This document shows positions 1 to 7,209 of a stretch of 37,789 nucleotides of DNA, in pieces; within the stretch, counting starts at the first letter, position 1, and each line of letters opens with the position of its first letter. Location of the stretch: NCBI GenBank assembly GCA_028280065.1, contig JANQMN010000145.1, forward strand, positions 1 through 37,789, in the 5' to 3' direction. The notes beneath the pieces are model-generated. The model saw nothing but the letters and a program-made list of their open reading frames with translations, ran no database searches and was not told where the DNA came from. A program made the translations under genes and the position numbers. The stretch comes from Hahella sp. Lineage in GTDB: Bacteria > Pseudomonadota > Gammaproteobacteria > Pseudomonadales > Oleiphilaceae.

Positions 1-2
1 GA

Positions 3-1937
3 ATCAATGTTGACGTATGTAAGGCTTTTCAGGAAAAAAGTCTCCGGCTGGCCTTTGGCTATGCTCCGGAAACAAGCCAGGACCTGCTTGAGTGGCTAAA
101 GGAAAGGACGGTGATTCCCGGTAAGGAATGGAATGAGTTGTGTCGGAACATTTCCCGGCAAACCGGTTCTCTCGCTGAAGTTTTAGCTGGGCTGCAAACC
201 CGGGCGGTGAAGTTATTAGTAACGGAGACCCCTGATTCCCGCAGGGAACTAATCGTCGCCATAGAGAATCTGCCCGATCTGATGCTTGCGAAGCAGCTTT
301 CTGCATCTGAATTTGAACTCCTCCCGATACTCTCCGGGTTTGAAGGTGCACCGAATCTCCCTTCTGAGGCTGTTAATCTGCCGGAAGATATTGAGCAAAG
401 TCTGCCGGGATTACAGTCCCAGAAGTTTAATTCGGCAGAGTCAGATGCTGCACTAGAAACGTTATTAAGCAATTTTCTGCAGTTCTATGGTCCACTGAAA
501 GCTGATGAACTGGTGCAAATGCTGGCTCTGAATAGCAATCGGTTATTACAAACATTGGAAGATTTAGTCAGTGACAGAACCCTGATCAAAGGCCCTTTGT
601 TGGAAGGGGTTGATGACTTCTTTTATTGCGACCGGCAAAATTTTGAACGCCTGTTATTTTTGCAACGAAGGGCGGATGCTCCTGTTATAGAACCCATTCC
701 GCTGAAGGACTTGCCGGTCTTTTTGCATGCCTGGCAGCAAACCTTTACTTCAGAGGAGCCGGAAGACCGGCTATTGGATGTTATCCATCGATTACAGGGG
801 CTACCGCTTGACGTTGCAATGTGGGAGAACGAGATCTTTCCCGCCCGTATTAATGGCTACCAACCCTGGCACCTGGATCAGCTTTTTCAACAGACCGACA
901 TACTCTGGCTTGGTATGGGAAGCAGGAAAGTTGCTTTTTGCTTTGATTCGGATCTGGATCTTCTCGAAACAGCAGGAGCCTCTGAAGAAACCTCGGCGGA
1001 CCTGATGTCGTTATTTGCCGATCCACAGGGGCGATATGATTTTAACTATTTTGTCGACACAGCCCAATGGCCAGCCGCACGGGTCGCCAATACACTTTGG
1101 CAGCAAGCCTGGTTGGGCAAGATCAGTAACGATAGCTTCAGTGCGTTGCGCAAAGCACAGGCGAATAAATTCGAGTTTTCGGAACCGGAAACTAATTTAG
1201 CGCAGCCCGGACGTCCACGGGGGCGTCGCCACGGTGGGAACCGTTTATCTTTTTCTCAGTGGAAACAGCATTCCACCAGTCCCGGTAACTGGTATCTGGT
1301 GCCTGAACAGGAAGTCGAAGAAGATTCTCTGGAAACGTTGGAGCGGACAAAGGACCGGGTGCGCATGCTGCTGGACCGCTACGGCATTTTGTTTCGGGAG
1401 ATTTTGCTTAAGGAACCTGAGGAATTTCGCTGGGGACGGCTGCTAAAGGCCCTGCGTCTGATGGAACTGTCCAGGGAATTAGTTTCCGGACAATTTTTTC
1501 AGGGTATTCCAGGTCCGCAGTTTATTTCTCATAAAGGCTTAAGAGCATTGCAACAGCCACCGAAAGATCATTGGTTCTGGCTGAATGCCTGTGACCCCTT
1601 GTCTCTTTGTGGAGTCCCTCTGGCCGGTTTGAAAGGATCGCTTCCGGCCAGGCGTGATTCTATTCATATGGTTTACCGGGGAGCTGAATTAGTTCTGGTC
1701 AGTCAGCGCAAGGGCCGTGATTTGCAGTTTAATATATCGGCACAGGATCCGGAGATTCAGAAATCGCTAATGGTATTCAAACATCTGTTGTTCCGAGCCT
1801 GTAATCCACTCAAGCAGATTGTGCTGGAAACAATCAATGAAGTTCCTGCCGCTCAAAGTGAGTATTTAGATGCTCTGCGCACAGGTTTTGACCTTTATCA
1901 GGATCATCGGCAGGTGATTCTTCAGGGGCGTCGTTGA
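3..1937 (+). CDS. lhr: Lhr-family ATP-dependent helicase, C-terminal part (5' end outside window)
   Basis: The reading frame is open from base 3 to the TGA at 1937, so the gene begins upstream of the window. The GTG at 111 is an internal codon, not a start. The visible ~645 residues lack helicase motifs and match the large C-terminal region of Lhr-type (large helicase-related) proteins. The resemblance shows in the order of blocks: a winged-helix-like segment (FLQFYGPLKADELVQML), an LQG-containing segment followed by ARINGYQPWHLDQLF, a basic RGRRHGG linker, LLDRYGILFREILLKEP, and a terminal region with WLNACDPLSLCGVPLAG. Lhr proteins are 3'-5' superfamily 2 helicases linked to DNA repair. The motor domains would lie upstream. 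The gene is convergent with the phn operon. The assignment rests on pattern recall without an alignment; the frame itself is certain. Confidence 0.8.
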   Translation: MNVDVCKAFQEKSLRLAFGYAPETSQDLLEWLKERTVIPGKEWNELCRNISRQTGSLAEVLAGLQTRAVKLLVTETPDSRRELIVAIENLPDLMLAKQLSASEFELLPILSGFEGAPNLPSEAVNLPEDIEQSLPGLQSQKFNSAESDAALETLLSNFLQFYGPLKADELVQMLALNSNRLLQTLEDLVSDRTLIKGPLLEGVDDFFYCDRQNFERLLFLQRRADAPVIEPIPLKDLPVFLHAWQQTFTSEEPEDRLLDVIHRLQGLPLDVAMWENEIFPARINGYQPWHLDQLFQQTDILWLGMGSRKVAFCFDSDLDLLETAGASEETSADLMSLFADPQGRYDFNYFVDTAQWPAARVANTLWQQAWLGKISNDSFSALRKAQANKFEFSEPETNLAQPGRPRGRRHGGNRLSFSQWKQHSTSPGNWYLVPEQEVEEDSLETLERTKDRVRMLLDRYGILFREILLKEPEEFRWGRLLKALRLMELSRELVSGQFFQGIPGPQFISHKGLRALQQPPKDHWFWLNACDPLSLCGVPLAGLKGSLPARRDSIHMVYRGAELVLVSQRKGRDLQFNISAQDPEIQKSLMVFKHLLFRACNPLKQIVLETINEVPAAQSEYLDALRTGFDLYQDHRQVILQGRR

Positions 1938-2007
1938 AAGAACTGGTTGCGAAGTAAAAAGATCGCGGACGTCAGCATCAATGCACCTGGTGGCACGGCA
2001 TTAAACA

Positions 2008-3216
2008 TTACGCCGTGATTTCCAAATCTAATGTAGCGTTACCTCGATTCAAAACGGTGTTGCCCCTGGCAATGACCTTTTGGATGGATAGCGGATTGCC
2101 ATCCAATCGATTGAGTACCAATAAGTCCGCATCAAACTGAGGTGCCACTTTGCCTTTCCGATGACCAAGCCCGACGGCTTGGGCCGGATTCTCGCTAACC
2201 AGTTGCCAGGCCTTCGGAAGTGATAAGAGTTGCATTTTCTCCAGCATGAAGGGGGCATTAAACAGACTGGGATAATAGTAGTCGCTGCACAACGCGTCGA
2301 TTTGCCGGTTCTCCACCGCTTCCTTTACGCACAGTCCTCCGATATGCGAACCGCCGCGCACCAGATTGGGAGCGCCCATGAGAACCGAGATACCTGCATC
2401 TCTGAGTTCCTTGGCCAGTGGCAGTGTCATGGGAAATTCAGCCACGGCTACCCCCCGGTCAATGGATTTCTTTACTGCCGCTTGATCCGCGTCGTCGTGG
2501 CTGGCTAACGGGATCTCGCAGGCATTAGCGGTCACACTGAGTTCTTCGACCTGTATTGCGCCTTGCTCCCGGTGATGTTGGAGAGACGCAATAATCTCCC
2601 GGCTTTCTTCCAGGGTCATTTTCAAGCGCCGGGTCAGACCGGCGGTATAGCGTTCAATGGTTCGTTCGTCGTCAGGGAAGGGGAGGTGATTATTGAGTGA
2701 CAGCAGGTCGATTTGTCTTTCCTTGATCCATTTCATCAGTTCGTTGTGACCCCAGGTATTGACCTCTTCATGGCGGATATGCAGGTAACTGTCGCACCGC
2801 AGGGTCGGGCGCATCGCCTGAATTGTCTGCACAATTGATCTGGCTGTGTCTCTGGACCGTGGGCCGGGCTCAAAGCCGTCGGTAATGCTGTAAAAGAAGC
2901 TGGTGATTCCGGCGCCGACCAAAGCGTGATCGTTGGCGGCGAAGGCCAGGTCCAAAGGAAATTCCGTACCTGCCCTGGGGGTGATGTGGCGTTCAAATGC
3001 ATCGCCGTGAATGTCCACGATACCCGGCAGGACGTAGCAAGCTGCAGACTCGTTCCCTGGCAGTTCTGCAACGGCTGTTGCATCGATCCGGGTGACCTTT
3101 CCGCGTTCATAAGTAAGGGTGCCAAAATGCCAGCCCTCTTCGATCAGAATAAAAGCCTCGGTGAGTTTTCCGCTTGCATTATTCAAATGGTTCCGGTCGG
3201 TAGTGCTGCTAGACAT
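2008..3216 (-). CDS. phnM: PhnM-type alpha-D-ribose 1-methylphosphonate 5-triphosphate diphosphatase
   Basis: This 402-residue amidohydrolase-superfamily protein has the PhnM signature near its start: GIVDIHGDAFERH, residues 65-77, with metal-ligand candidates D68, H70, D72, E75 and H77. Further conserved-looking blocks are SLNNHLPF, LASHDDAD, EFPMTLPLAKELRDAG, GAPNLVRGGSHIG and ALCSDYYYPS. PhnM removes pyrophosphate from the ribosyl-alkylphosphonate triphosphate made by PhnGHIL, before PhnJ breaks the C-P bond. The start overlaps the phnE stop by 8 bases, so the two are probably translationally coupled. It is the last gene of phnDCEM. No phnG, H, I, J, K or L is visible here, so it either works with a C-P lyase encoded elsewhere or has a different substrate. 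No convincing terminator lies before the convergent helicase gene. Confidence 0.9.
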   Translation of the reverse strand: MSSSTTDRNHLNNASGKLTEAFILIEEGWHFGTLTYERGKVTRIDATAVAELPGNESAACYVLPGIVDIHGDAFERHITPRAGTEFPLDLAFAANDHALVGAGITSFFYSITDGFEPGPRSRDTARSIVQTIQAMRPTLRCDSYLHIRHEEVNTWGHNELMKWIKERQIDLLSLNNHLPFPDDERTIERYTAGLTRRLKMTLEESREIIASLQHHREQGAIQVEELSVTANACEIPLASHDDADQAAVKKSIDRGVAVAEFPMTLPLAKELRDAGISVLMGAPNLVRGGSHIGGLCVKEAVENRQIDALCSDYYYPSLFNAPFMLEKMQLLSLPKAWQLVSENPAQAVGLGHRKGKVAPQFDADLLVLNRLDGNPLSIQKVIARGNTVLNRGNATLDLEITA

Positions 3217-4027
3217 TAGTTTTCCTTAAATTAAGAAGGGTGGATCGGGTTTTCCCGCTGAGTTGTTCAACGGCCAGTACCAAAATAAAAATCATCAGGA
3301 TAATGGTGGCGGCCTGATCATAACGAAACATTTCCATGGAGACGGCGAGTTCCGCGCCAATGCCACCGGCGCCCACCAAGCCCAGCACGACTGAGGATCG
3401 AACGGATTTCTCCAGGGCGAATAAACTGGAAGCGGTCATACCCGGCAAAGCACTGGGGAGTATTGCCACGGCAATTCGATCCGTGGCGCGGACGCCAATC
3501 GCGGTGAGTGCGTCGTTCGGACCGGCATCGACTTCTTCAATGGTTTCGGCAAAGAACCGGCCGCAAAAGCCAATGGTGTCGATCAATAACGCCAGCGTAC
3601 CGGCAAAGGGACCTAAACCGACAGAAGCGACAAAGAATAATGCCCAGGCCAAATCGGGTACCGTGCGGAAAAAACTGATCAGACCTCGGGCCAGGTGCCG
3701 GACGAAAGCTGAGGGTGTTGTGTTCTGTGCGGCTAGTAATGCTAACGGCAGGCTAAGTATCACGCCAAACACGGTGCCAACCAGCGCCATCTGAAAAGTC
3801 ACCAGGATTGCGTCCAGCATTGGGAAAAACCGGTCGGTTGCAGGCGGAATCATCTCACCAACAATGATTCCCATGTTGGGAATGCCTTCCCAAAGTTCCG
3901 TAAAGGAGAAGCCTGCTCTAATTAACGACCACACAAAAAAACACAGCGTGCACAGAAACACTCCGCTGGAAATAATCCCCGGCAGGCGTAATCTTTGCGG
4001 TGAGTTTGAATAGCTATGAAGCGGCAT
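3209..4027 (-). CDS. phnE: Phosphonate ABC transporter permease PhnE
   Basis: A 272-residue inner-membrane permease. It has a hydrophobic first segment (about residues 18-38), several later membrane spans, and the cytoplasmic EAA-like loop that contacts the ATPase at about residues 171-195 (DALTAIGVRATDRIAVAILP). The FFRTVPDLAWALFF block at about 119-132 is typical of PhnE. It should form the membrane channel of the PhnCDE importer for phosphonates or related phosphorus compounds. Its ATG overlaps the end of phnC by 14 bases and its stop overlaps the start of phnM by 8 bases. This supports one polycistronic message with coupled translation. Exact substrate range cannot be read from the permease. 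Confidence 0.92.
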   Translation of the reverse strand: MPLHSYSNSPQRLRLPGIISSGVFLCTLCFFVWSLIRAGFSFTELWEGIPNMGIIVGEMIPPATDRFFPMLDAILVTFQMALVGTVFGVILSLPLALLAAQNTTPSAFVRHLARGLISFFRTVPDLAWALFFVASVGLGPFAGTLALLIDTIGFCGRFFAETIEEVDAGPNDALTAIGVRATDRIAVAILPSALPGMTASSLFALEKSVRSSVVLGLVGAGGIGAELAVSMEMFRYDQAATIILMIFILVLAVEQLSGKTRSTLLNLRKTNV

Positions 4028-4835
4028 AAAGGGGTGTTTCGGAGAAAAAGGATTTAAGCTCCCTCAAATCGACAGACTTTGCCGGCCTGTTCAATTGCAA
4101 CGAGCGGTTTTTCAACCCAATGATGTGGTCGCCATATTCTTTGGCGTGTTCCATGTGGTGGGACACGAACATCAGGGTAATGCCGGATTCCTGTGTGAGT
4201 CTGTGCAATAACGTCATGATTTCTGAAGCCGCTCTAGGATCGAGACTGGCGGTAGGTTCGTCTGCCAGCAGAATCTTTGGCTCTTGCATCAATGCTCGGG
4301 CAATGGCCACGCGTTGCGATTGTCCACCGGAGAGTTGGCTGCAGGGCCGGATGGCCAAGTCACTCAAGCCGACCTGAGACAGGTAATGCATTGCCCGCTG
4401 CCGAAGTTCTAAGGGGGCCAATGCCTGAAACCAATAACGCGGACCGGTACCTCTTGCCAGTGCGCCGTGCAGCACATTGGTCAGGGCCGACAGTTCGGGA
4501 ATCAACTGGTGTTTCTGGAAGACAAAACCAATCTGGTTACGTAATCGGCGTAGTTTGGCACGCGATAAACCGGATATCTGCTTATCGTGAATCCATACCT
4601 TGCCGCCGTCCGGTTCAATCAGTCGTACGCAACATTTCAGTAGCGTGCTCTTGCCCGCACCATTGGGTCCGATAATCGCCAGGGATGCTCCGCACGGAAT
4701 GCTGAACGTGATACCTTCGAAGATAGCAGAACCTGCTGGGCTAAACTGCTTGCGGAGGTCCTGCACCCGTACGGCTTTGGGTGCGTTTAGAGCAGCTACC
4801 GGGCGGTCACCCGGCAGCTTGTCTGGTGAATACAC
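4014..4835 (-). CDS. phnC: Phosphonate ABC transporter ATP-binding protein PhnC
   Basis: A 273-residue ABC ATPase. It has Walker A GPNGAGKST (residues 56-64, K62), signature LSGGQ (168-172), Walker B ILLADE (188-193, catalytic E193) and a switch histidine in FVSHH. It energises uptake through PhnE using substrate delivered by PhnD. The first codon is GTG, two bases after the phnD stop, with no clear ribosome binding site, so translation probably depends on coupling to phnD. The 20 or so residues before the ABC core (through AALNAPK) are slightly longer than in many PhnC proteins. A later start is possible but I see no better one. Confidence 0.92.
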   Translation of the reverse strand: MYSPDKLPGDRPVAALNAPKAVRVQDLRKQFSPAGSAIFEGITFSIPCGASLAIIGPNGAGKSTLLKCCVRLIEPDGGKVWIHDKQISGLSRAKLRRLRNQIGFVFQKHQLIPELSALTNVLHGALARGTGPRYWFQALAPLELRQRAMHYLSQVGLSDLAIRPCSQLSGGQSQRVAIARALMQEPKILLADEPTASLDPRAASEIMTLLHRLTQESGITLMFVSHHMEHAKEYGDHIIGLKNRSLQLNRPAKSVDLRELKSFFSETPLYAAS

Positions 4836-4837
4836 GA

Positions 4838-5719
4838 CTAATCGCCGATGAAATCGGAATATTCCGGATAGCCGGCCGTACTGTACATGGCTCGGACATA
4901 GTTATAGTCGTCATCCTTTACCCGGGTGAGAAACTGCATGCCGTCATACTTCTTGTTATCTTCCCCGGTTAAGATGGCTGAAATCAGTTCGCCGGAGTTT
5001 TCTAAAAAGGTCTTTCGAACCTTTTCGACAATACCGGCGTCTACATGGGCGCCCGCCATGAGAATATCATTGGGCAAATCCGGACCTCGGGCGATAACGC
5101 GGAAGGCGCCTGGAGGTAGACCTCCCCGGTCAAGTTCAAGCTGGCGATAACTCAGAAAGTTCAGGTGATTCATTCCTACCGCCGCGACATCACCTTTCTT
5201 CAGTGCTTCCCAGGCGACGTTCATTTTGGTATGAATCGGTGTTATGTCCTTTAGCGGATCGATGCCGTAGTCTTTAAGGGCTTGCATGGGGCCCAAGTGC
5301 TTGGAAGTTGAGCCGACGCTGCCGAAGGCTACTTTATTGCCTTTGAGATCCTTAATCGACTGAATGCCGCTATCGGCCAGAGTGATCACCACGGCAAAGT
5401 AGTCCGGGCGCGAGAAGCCTACCACAACCTTGGAATCTGCTCGCTTGTTCATCACCACATATTCGGCTGGGCCGGTGAGCACGAAGTCCACCTTCTTAAA
5501 TCTGAGCGCCTCAACGGCAGCCGTACGGTTCGTGACAGGAAGAAACTCAACGTCGTAACCGGTTTTTTTTGAGAGCACATCGACGAACTGTCCGAACTCG
5601 CGTTGAAGTTCCTCCATACCCACTAAATCTGTCACGGCCATTTTGATGGTTTGCGCCATCGCGACTGTGCAGGTAAGCAACAGGAGGCAAAAGGAAATGA
5701 GCTGTTTTATCTTTAGCAT
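4838..5719 (-). CDS. phnD: Phosphonate-binding periplasmic protein PhnD
   Basis: A 293-residue solute-binding protein with a clear Sec signal peptide (MLKIKQLISFCLLLLTCTVA, cleavage expected near AMA/Q). The mature part shows the PhnD-like pattern: KKVDFVLTGPAEYVVMN, a YFAVVITLADSGI segment, DLKGNKVAFGSVGSTSKHLGP, and a late AVGMNHLNFL block. It should capture phosphonate, or possibly phosphite or a phosphate ester, in the periplasm and pass it to PhnE. It is the first gene of the minus-strand operon. The leader holds two Pho-box-like repeats and a short perfect palindrome, so induction under phosphate limitation is likely. Confidence 0.92.
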   Translation of the reverse strand: MLKIKQLISFCLLLLTCTVAMAQTIKMAVTDLVGMEELQREFGQFVDVLSKKTGYDVEFLPVTNRTAAVEALRFKKVDFVLTGPAEYVVMNKRADSKVVVGFSRPDYFAVVITLADSGIQSIKDLKGNKVAFGSVGSTSKHLGPMQALKDYGIDPLKDITPIHTKMNVAWEALKKGDVAAVGMNHLNFLSYRQLELDRGGLPPGAFRVIARGPDLPNDILMAGAHVDAGIVEKVRKTFLENSGELISAILTGEDNKKYDGMQFLTRVKDDDYNYVRAMYSTAGYPEYSDFIGD

Positions 5720-5751
5720 GGGATTTTCCGTAGTTGTTCAGAGGTCTATAC

Positions 5752-5764
5752 ATTGTTAAACAAT
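5752..5764. promoter_or_regulatory. 13-bp perfect palindrome in phnD leader
   Basis: ATTGTT-A-AACAAT is a perfect palindrome about 33 bases upstream of the phnD start, between the Pho-box-like repeats and the gene. Its place fits an operator overlapping the transcription start, but an AT-rich palindrome of this length can also occur by chance. No cognate regulator gene is adjacent. Confidence 0.3.
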
Positions 5765-5779
5765 TCCTGTTAAAGGTTG

Positions 5780-5819
5780 TTGACGATAAAATGACCGAAT
5801 GATTAAACGGAAATGACAG
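5780..5819 (-). promoter_or_regulatory. Two tandem Pho-box-like sites upstream of phnD
   Basis: Read on the phnD strand, four heptamers recur at exact 11-base steps: CTGTCAT, GTTTAAT, CGGTCAT, TCGTCAA, separated by TTCC, CATT and TTTA. The known Pho box is two CTGTCAT-like heptamers with a 4-base AT-rich spacer, bound by phosphorylated PhoB. Heptamer 1 is perfect and heptamer 3 matches 6 of 7; heptamers 2 and 4 are weaker. The downstream edge is 60 bases before the phnD ATG. This predicts induction of phnDCEM under phosphate starvation. Confidence 0.6.
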
Positions 5820-5886
5820 TCCGGTTACCAGTCTGAGAATCCCAAAGAACTTAAAGGCAGCAGTTGGGTTGGGCCAATTACTTCAT

Positions 5887-5947
5887 CGCAGGCTATGGAT
5901 AGCCTGCGCAATTGGGCGCCCGTCATTGCGCCCGGGAGGGTAATTGC
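5887..5947. repeat. Two adjacent hairpins in the gap between phnD and the 6066 gene
   Basis: The 346-base gap at 5720-6065 holds no convincing gene. Besides the sites near phnD and the terminator at its far end, it contains a 9-bp perfect stem with a 4-base loop (CGCAGGCTA at 5887-5895, TAGCCTGCG at 5900-5908). A second inverted repeat follows directly: GCAATT at 5908-5913 pairs with AATTGC at 5942-5947, enclosing GGGCGC and GCGCCC. There is no T tract, so these are not ordinary rho-independent terminators. They resemble a REP/BIME-like intergenic element, but no second copy was noticed in the window. Confidence 0.5.
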
Positions 5948-6019
5948 CTATCTGCGGAATCGACATTCGTTCACATCACTCAGCGATCCTGTTAAGGATA
6001 AAGATCCTGTGGTGATTGA

Positions 6020-6049
6020 GAAAAAAGCGGACGCGCCAGCGCCATCCGC
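6020..6049 (-). terminator. Rho-independent terminator of the 6066-6410 gene
   Basis: On the minus strand, 17 bases past the stop of the small gene, a GC-rich hairpin has outer arms GCGGA and TCCGC. The inner GC pairs continue with one wobble and one bulge, and TTTTTT follows immediately. This is a strong intrinsic terminator and supports the small gene being transcribed. Confidence 0.75.
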
Positions 6050-6065
6050 TAACGGTGCAGTAGGA

Positions 6066-6410
6066 TTAGGCGGCGATATAATCAATCATCAAGCCGCCGG
6101 TATATACGGTGCCGCCATTTCCGGGCAGTTCGCCTACCAGGTGAAAATGGCCCCGCTGATCAGGCTGGCTGATGTAGACGCGTAAACGACAGTTCTCAAT
6201 GCCGATCAAGTTGTCCGGTAACTCCATGTTTAACTCAGAGGGCTCAACGTCCAAAAAGATCTCTTTCTGGTCATTCTGTAGCAGAATTTCCTCGGCTTCT
6301 TCCATTCGGCGGTGATGGTCGTCACTGATCTGAAAACGAATATGTTCTATGCGCACCGCTTTAGCGTTCCCGGATGGTTTGTGGAAGCATTCCAGAGTTA
6401 ACGGATGCAT
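6066..6410 (-). CDS. Small conserved-looking protein of unknown function (114 aa)
   Basis: I do not recognise this family. The protein has no signal peptide or membrane segment, is acidic, and looks beta-rich in its second half (LRVYISQPDQRGHFHLVGEL, then GTVYTGGLMIDYI). Two features show it is a real gene: a good ribosome binding site (GAGGAG, about 7 bases before the ATG at 6410) and an intrinsic terminator just after the stop. It is divergent from the tetR-RND operon and separated from it by about 165 bases. It could share control with that operon because the TetR palindrome lies in the same gap, but this is inference. No catalytic motif is visible. Confidence 0.7.
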   Translation of the reverse strand: MHPLTLECFHKPSGNAKAVRIEHIRFQISDDHHRRMEEAEEILLQNDQKEIFLDVEPSELNMELPDNLIGIENCRLRVYISQPDQRGHFHLVGELPGNGGTVYTGGLMIDYIAA

Positions 6411-6535
6411 GAGATTCTCCTCGGATTGGTGTTATACGGAGAAGGATACGCATCCTAATCGACGGATGGATCTAAAGATGAACAAAAGTTAACCAATCCA
6501 ATCGAAAACTACGGCTTGTAAAGCGAGAATATTAG

Positions 6536-6568
6536 TTTATCATACGATTAAATTAATCATCTGATAAA
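6536..6568. promoter_or_regulatory. 33-bp palindromic operator upstream of the tetR-type gene
   Basis: A near-perfect palindrome is centred on base 6552. The core GATTAAATTAATC (6546-6558) is perfectly symmetric. The outer arms TTTATCA (6536-6542) and TGATAAA (6562-6568) share the same centre. Only two of sixteen base pairs fail. It ends 8 bases before the regulator's start codon and lies in the probable promoter. Size, symmetry and place fit an autoregulatory TetR-family operator controlling the whole regulator-efflux operon. Confidence 0.65.
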
Positions 6569-6576
6569 TTTAATTG

Positions 6577-7209
6577 ATGGGTTCGGACATGAGCAAACGC
6601 GGAAGGCCCGAAGATCCGGTGCTTCAAGAGGAGCGCAAATCGGCGCTTTTAGATGCCGCCTTTGAACTCCTCCAGCAAAAAGGCTATCGCAGTATTACCA
6701 TCCGCGAGATCGCCGATAAGGCCGAGATGAAGTCGGCAATGATCAGCTATTACTTTGGCGGCAAAGAAGGGCTGTTCCTCGGAATACTGGAGCGATTTGC
6801 CCAATTGGAAGTAGGACGGTTCAAAACCCTGCGGAATGATCCGGAACCCTTGCGTGGCTTTATAAGAACGGCCATTTCCAACTTTTCGCGCAATCCTGCC
6901 ATTACCCGTTTACTGGTGGATGAAGTCATGAGCAGCGATAGCCACCTGCGTGATCGATTCATCGAGTTAATGCCCAAACAGATCGCTACCCTGCTTCCGG
7001 TGTTAGTGAAAATAGAGCAGGCAAAGGGGCGAATCCGTCAGGATGCCGATCCCAAATGGTTGGCGTTTTCCCTGGTGACTATGGTCATCTCGCCATTTAT
7101 CGGCGCGGTAGTAAGAGACCAGGCCTGGAATATCAGTCACGATGAAGTCAGTAGTGATGTTTGGGCCGAACATATCTACCGTTTATTTATGGAAGGAGCA
7201 GGGCAATGA
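6577..7209 (+). CDS. TetR-family transcriptional regulator of the adjacent RND pump
   Basis: A 210-residue TetR-family repressor. The N-terminal DNA-binding domain includes an HTH at about residues 41-60 (TIREIADKAEMKSAMISYYF), followed by the family-typical GGKEGLF turn. The C-terminal part (about 75-210) is all-helical and should form the ligand pocket and dimer interface. I chose the ATG at 6577; the ATG at 6589 (MSKRGRP) is almost as plausible, and neither has a strong ribosome binding site. The stop overlaps the adaptor start as ATGA, so the three genes form one operon. A 33-bp palindrome just upstream is the likely operator, so autorepression and relief by a pump substrate are expected. 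The inducer is unknown. Confidence 0.88.
   Translation: MGSDMSKRGRPEDPVLQEERKSALLDAAFELLQQKGYRSITIREIADKAEMKSAMISYYFGGKEGLFLGILERFAQLEVGRFKTLRNDPEPLRGFIRTAISNFSRNPAITRLLVDEVMSSDSHLRDRFIELMPKQIATLLPVLVKIEQAKGRIRQDADPKWLAFSLVTMVISPFIGAVVRDQAWNISHDEVSSDVWAEHIYRLFMEGAGQ

Noticed and set aside
1980-2007. Short inverted repeat (AATGC / GCATT) between the helicase gene and phnM as a terminator
   Set aside because: Only five outer pairs, poor inner pairing and no adjacent T tract.
5895-6185. 96-codon plus-strand frame overlapping the small minus-strand gene
   Set aside because: It starts inside a hairpin, has no ribosome binding site and runs through the intrinsic terminator of the opposite gene.
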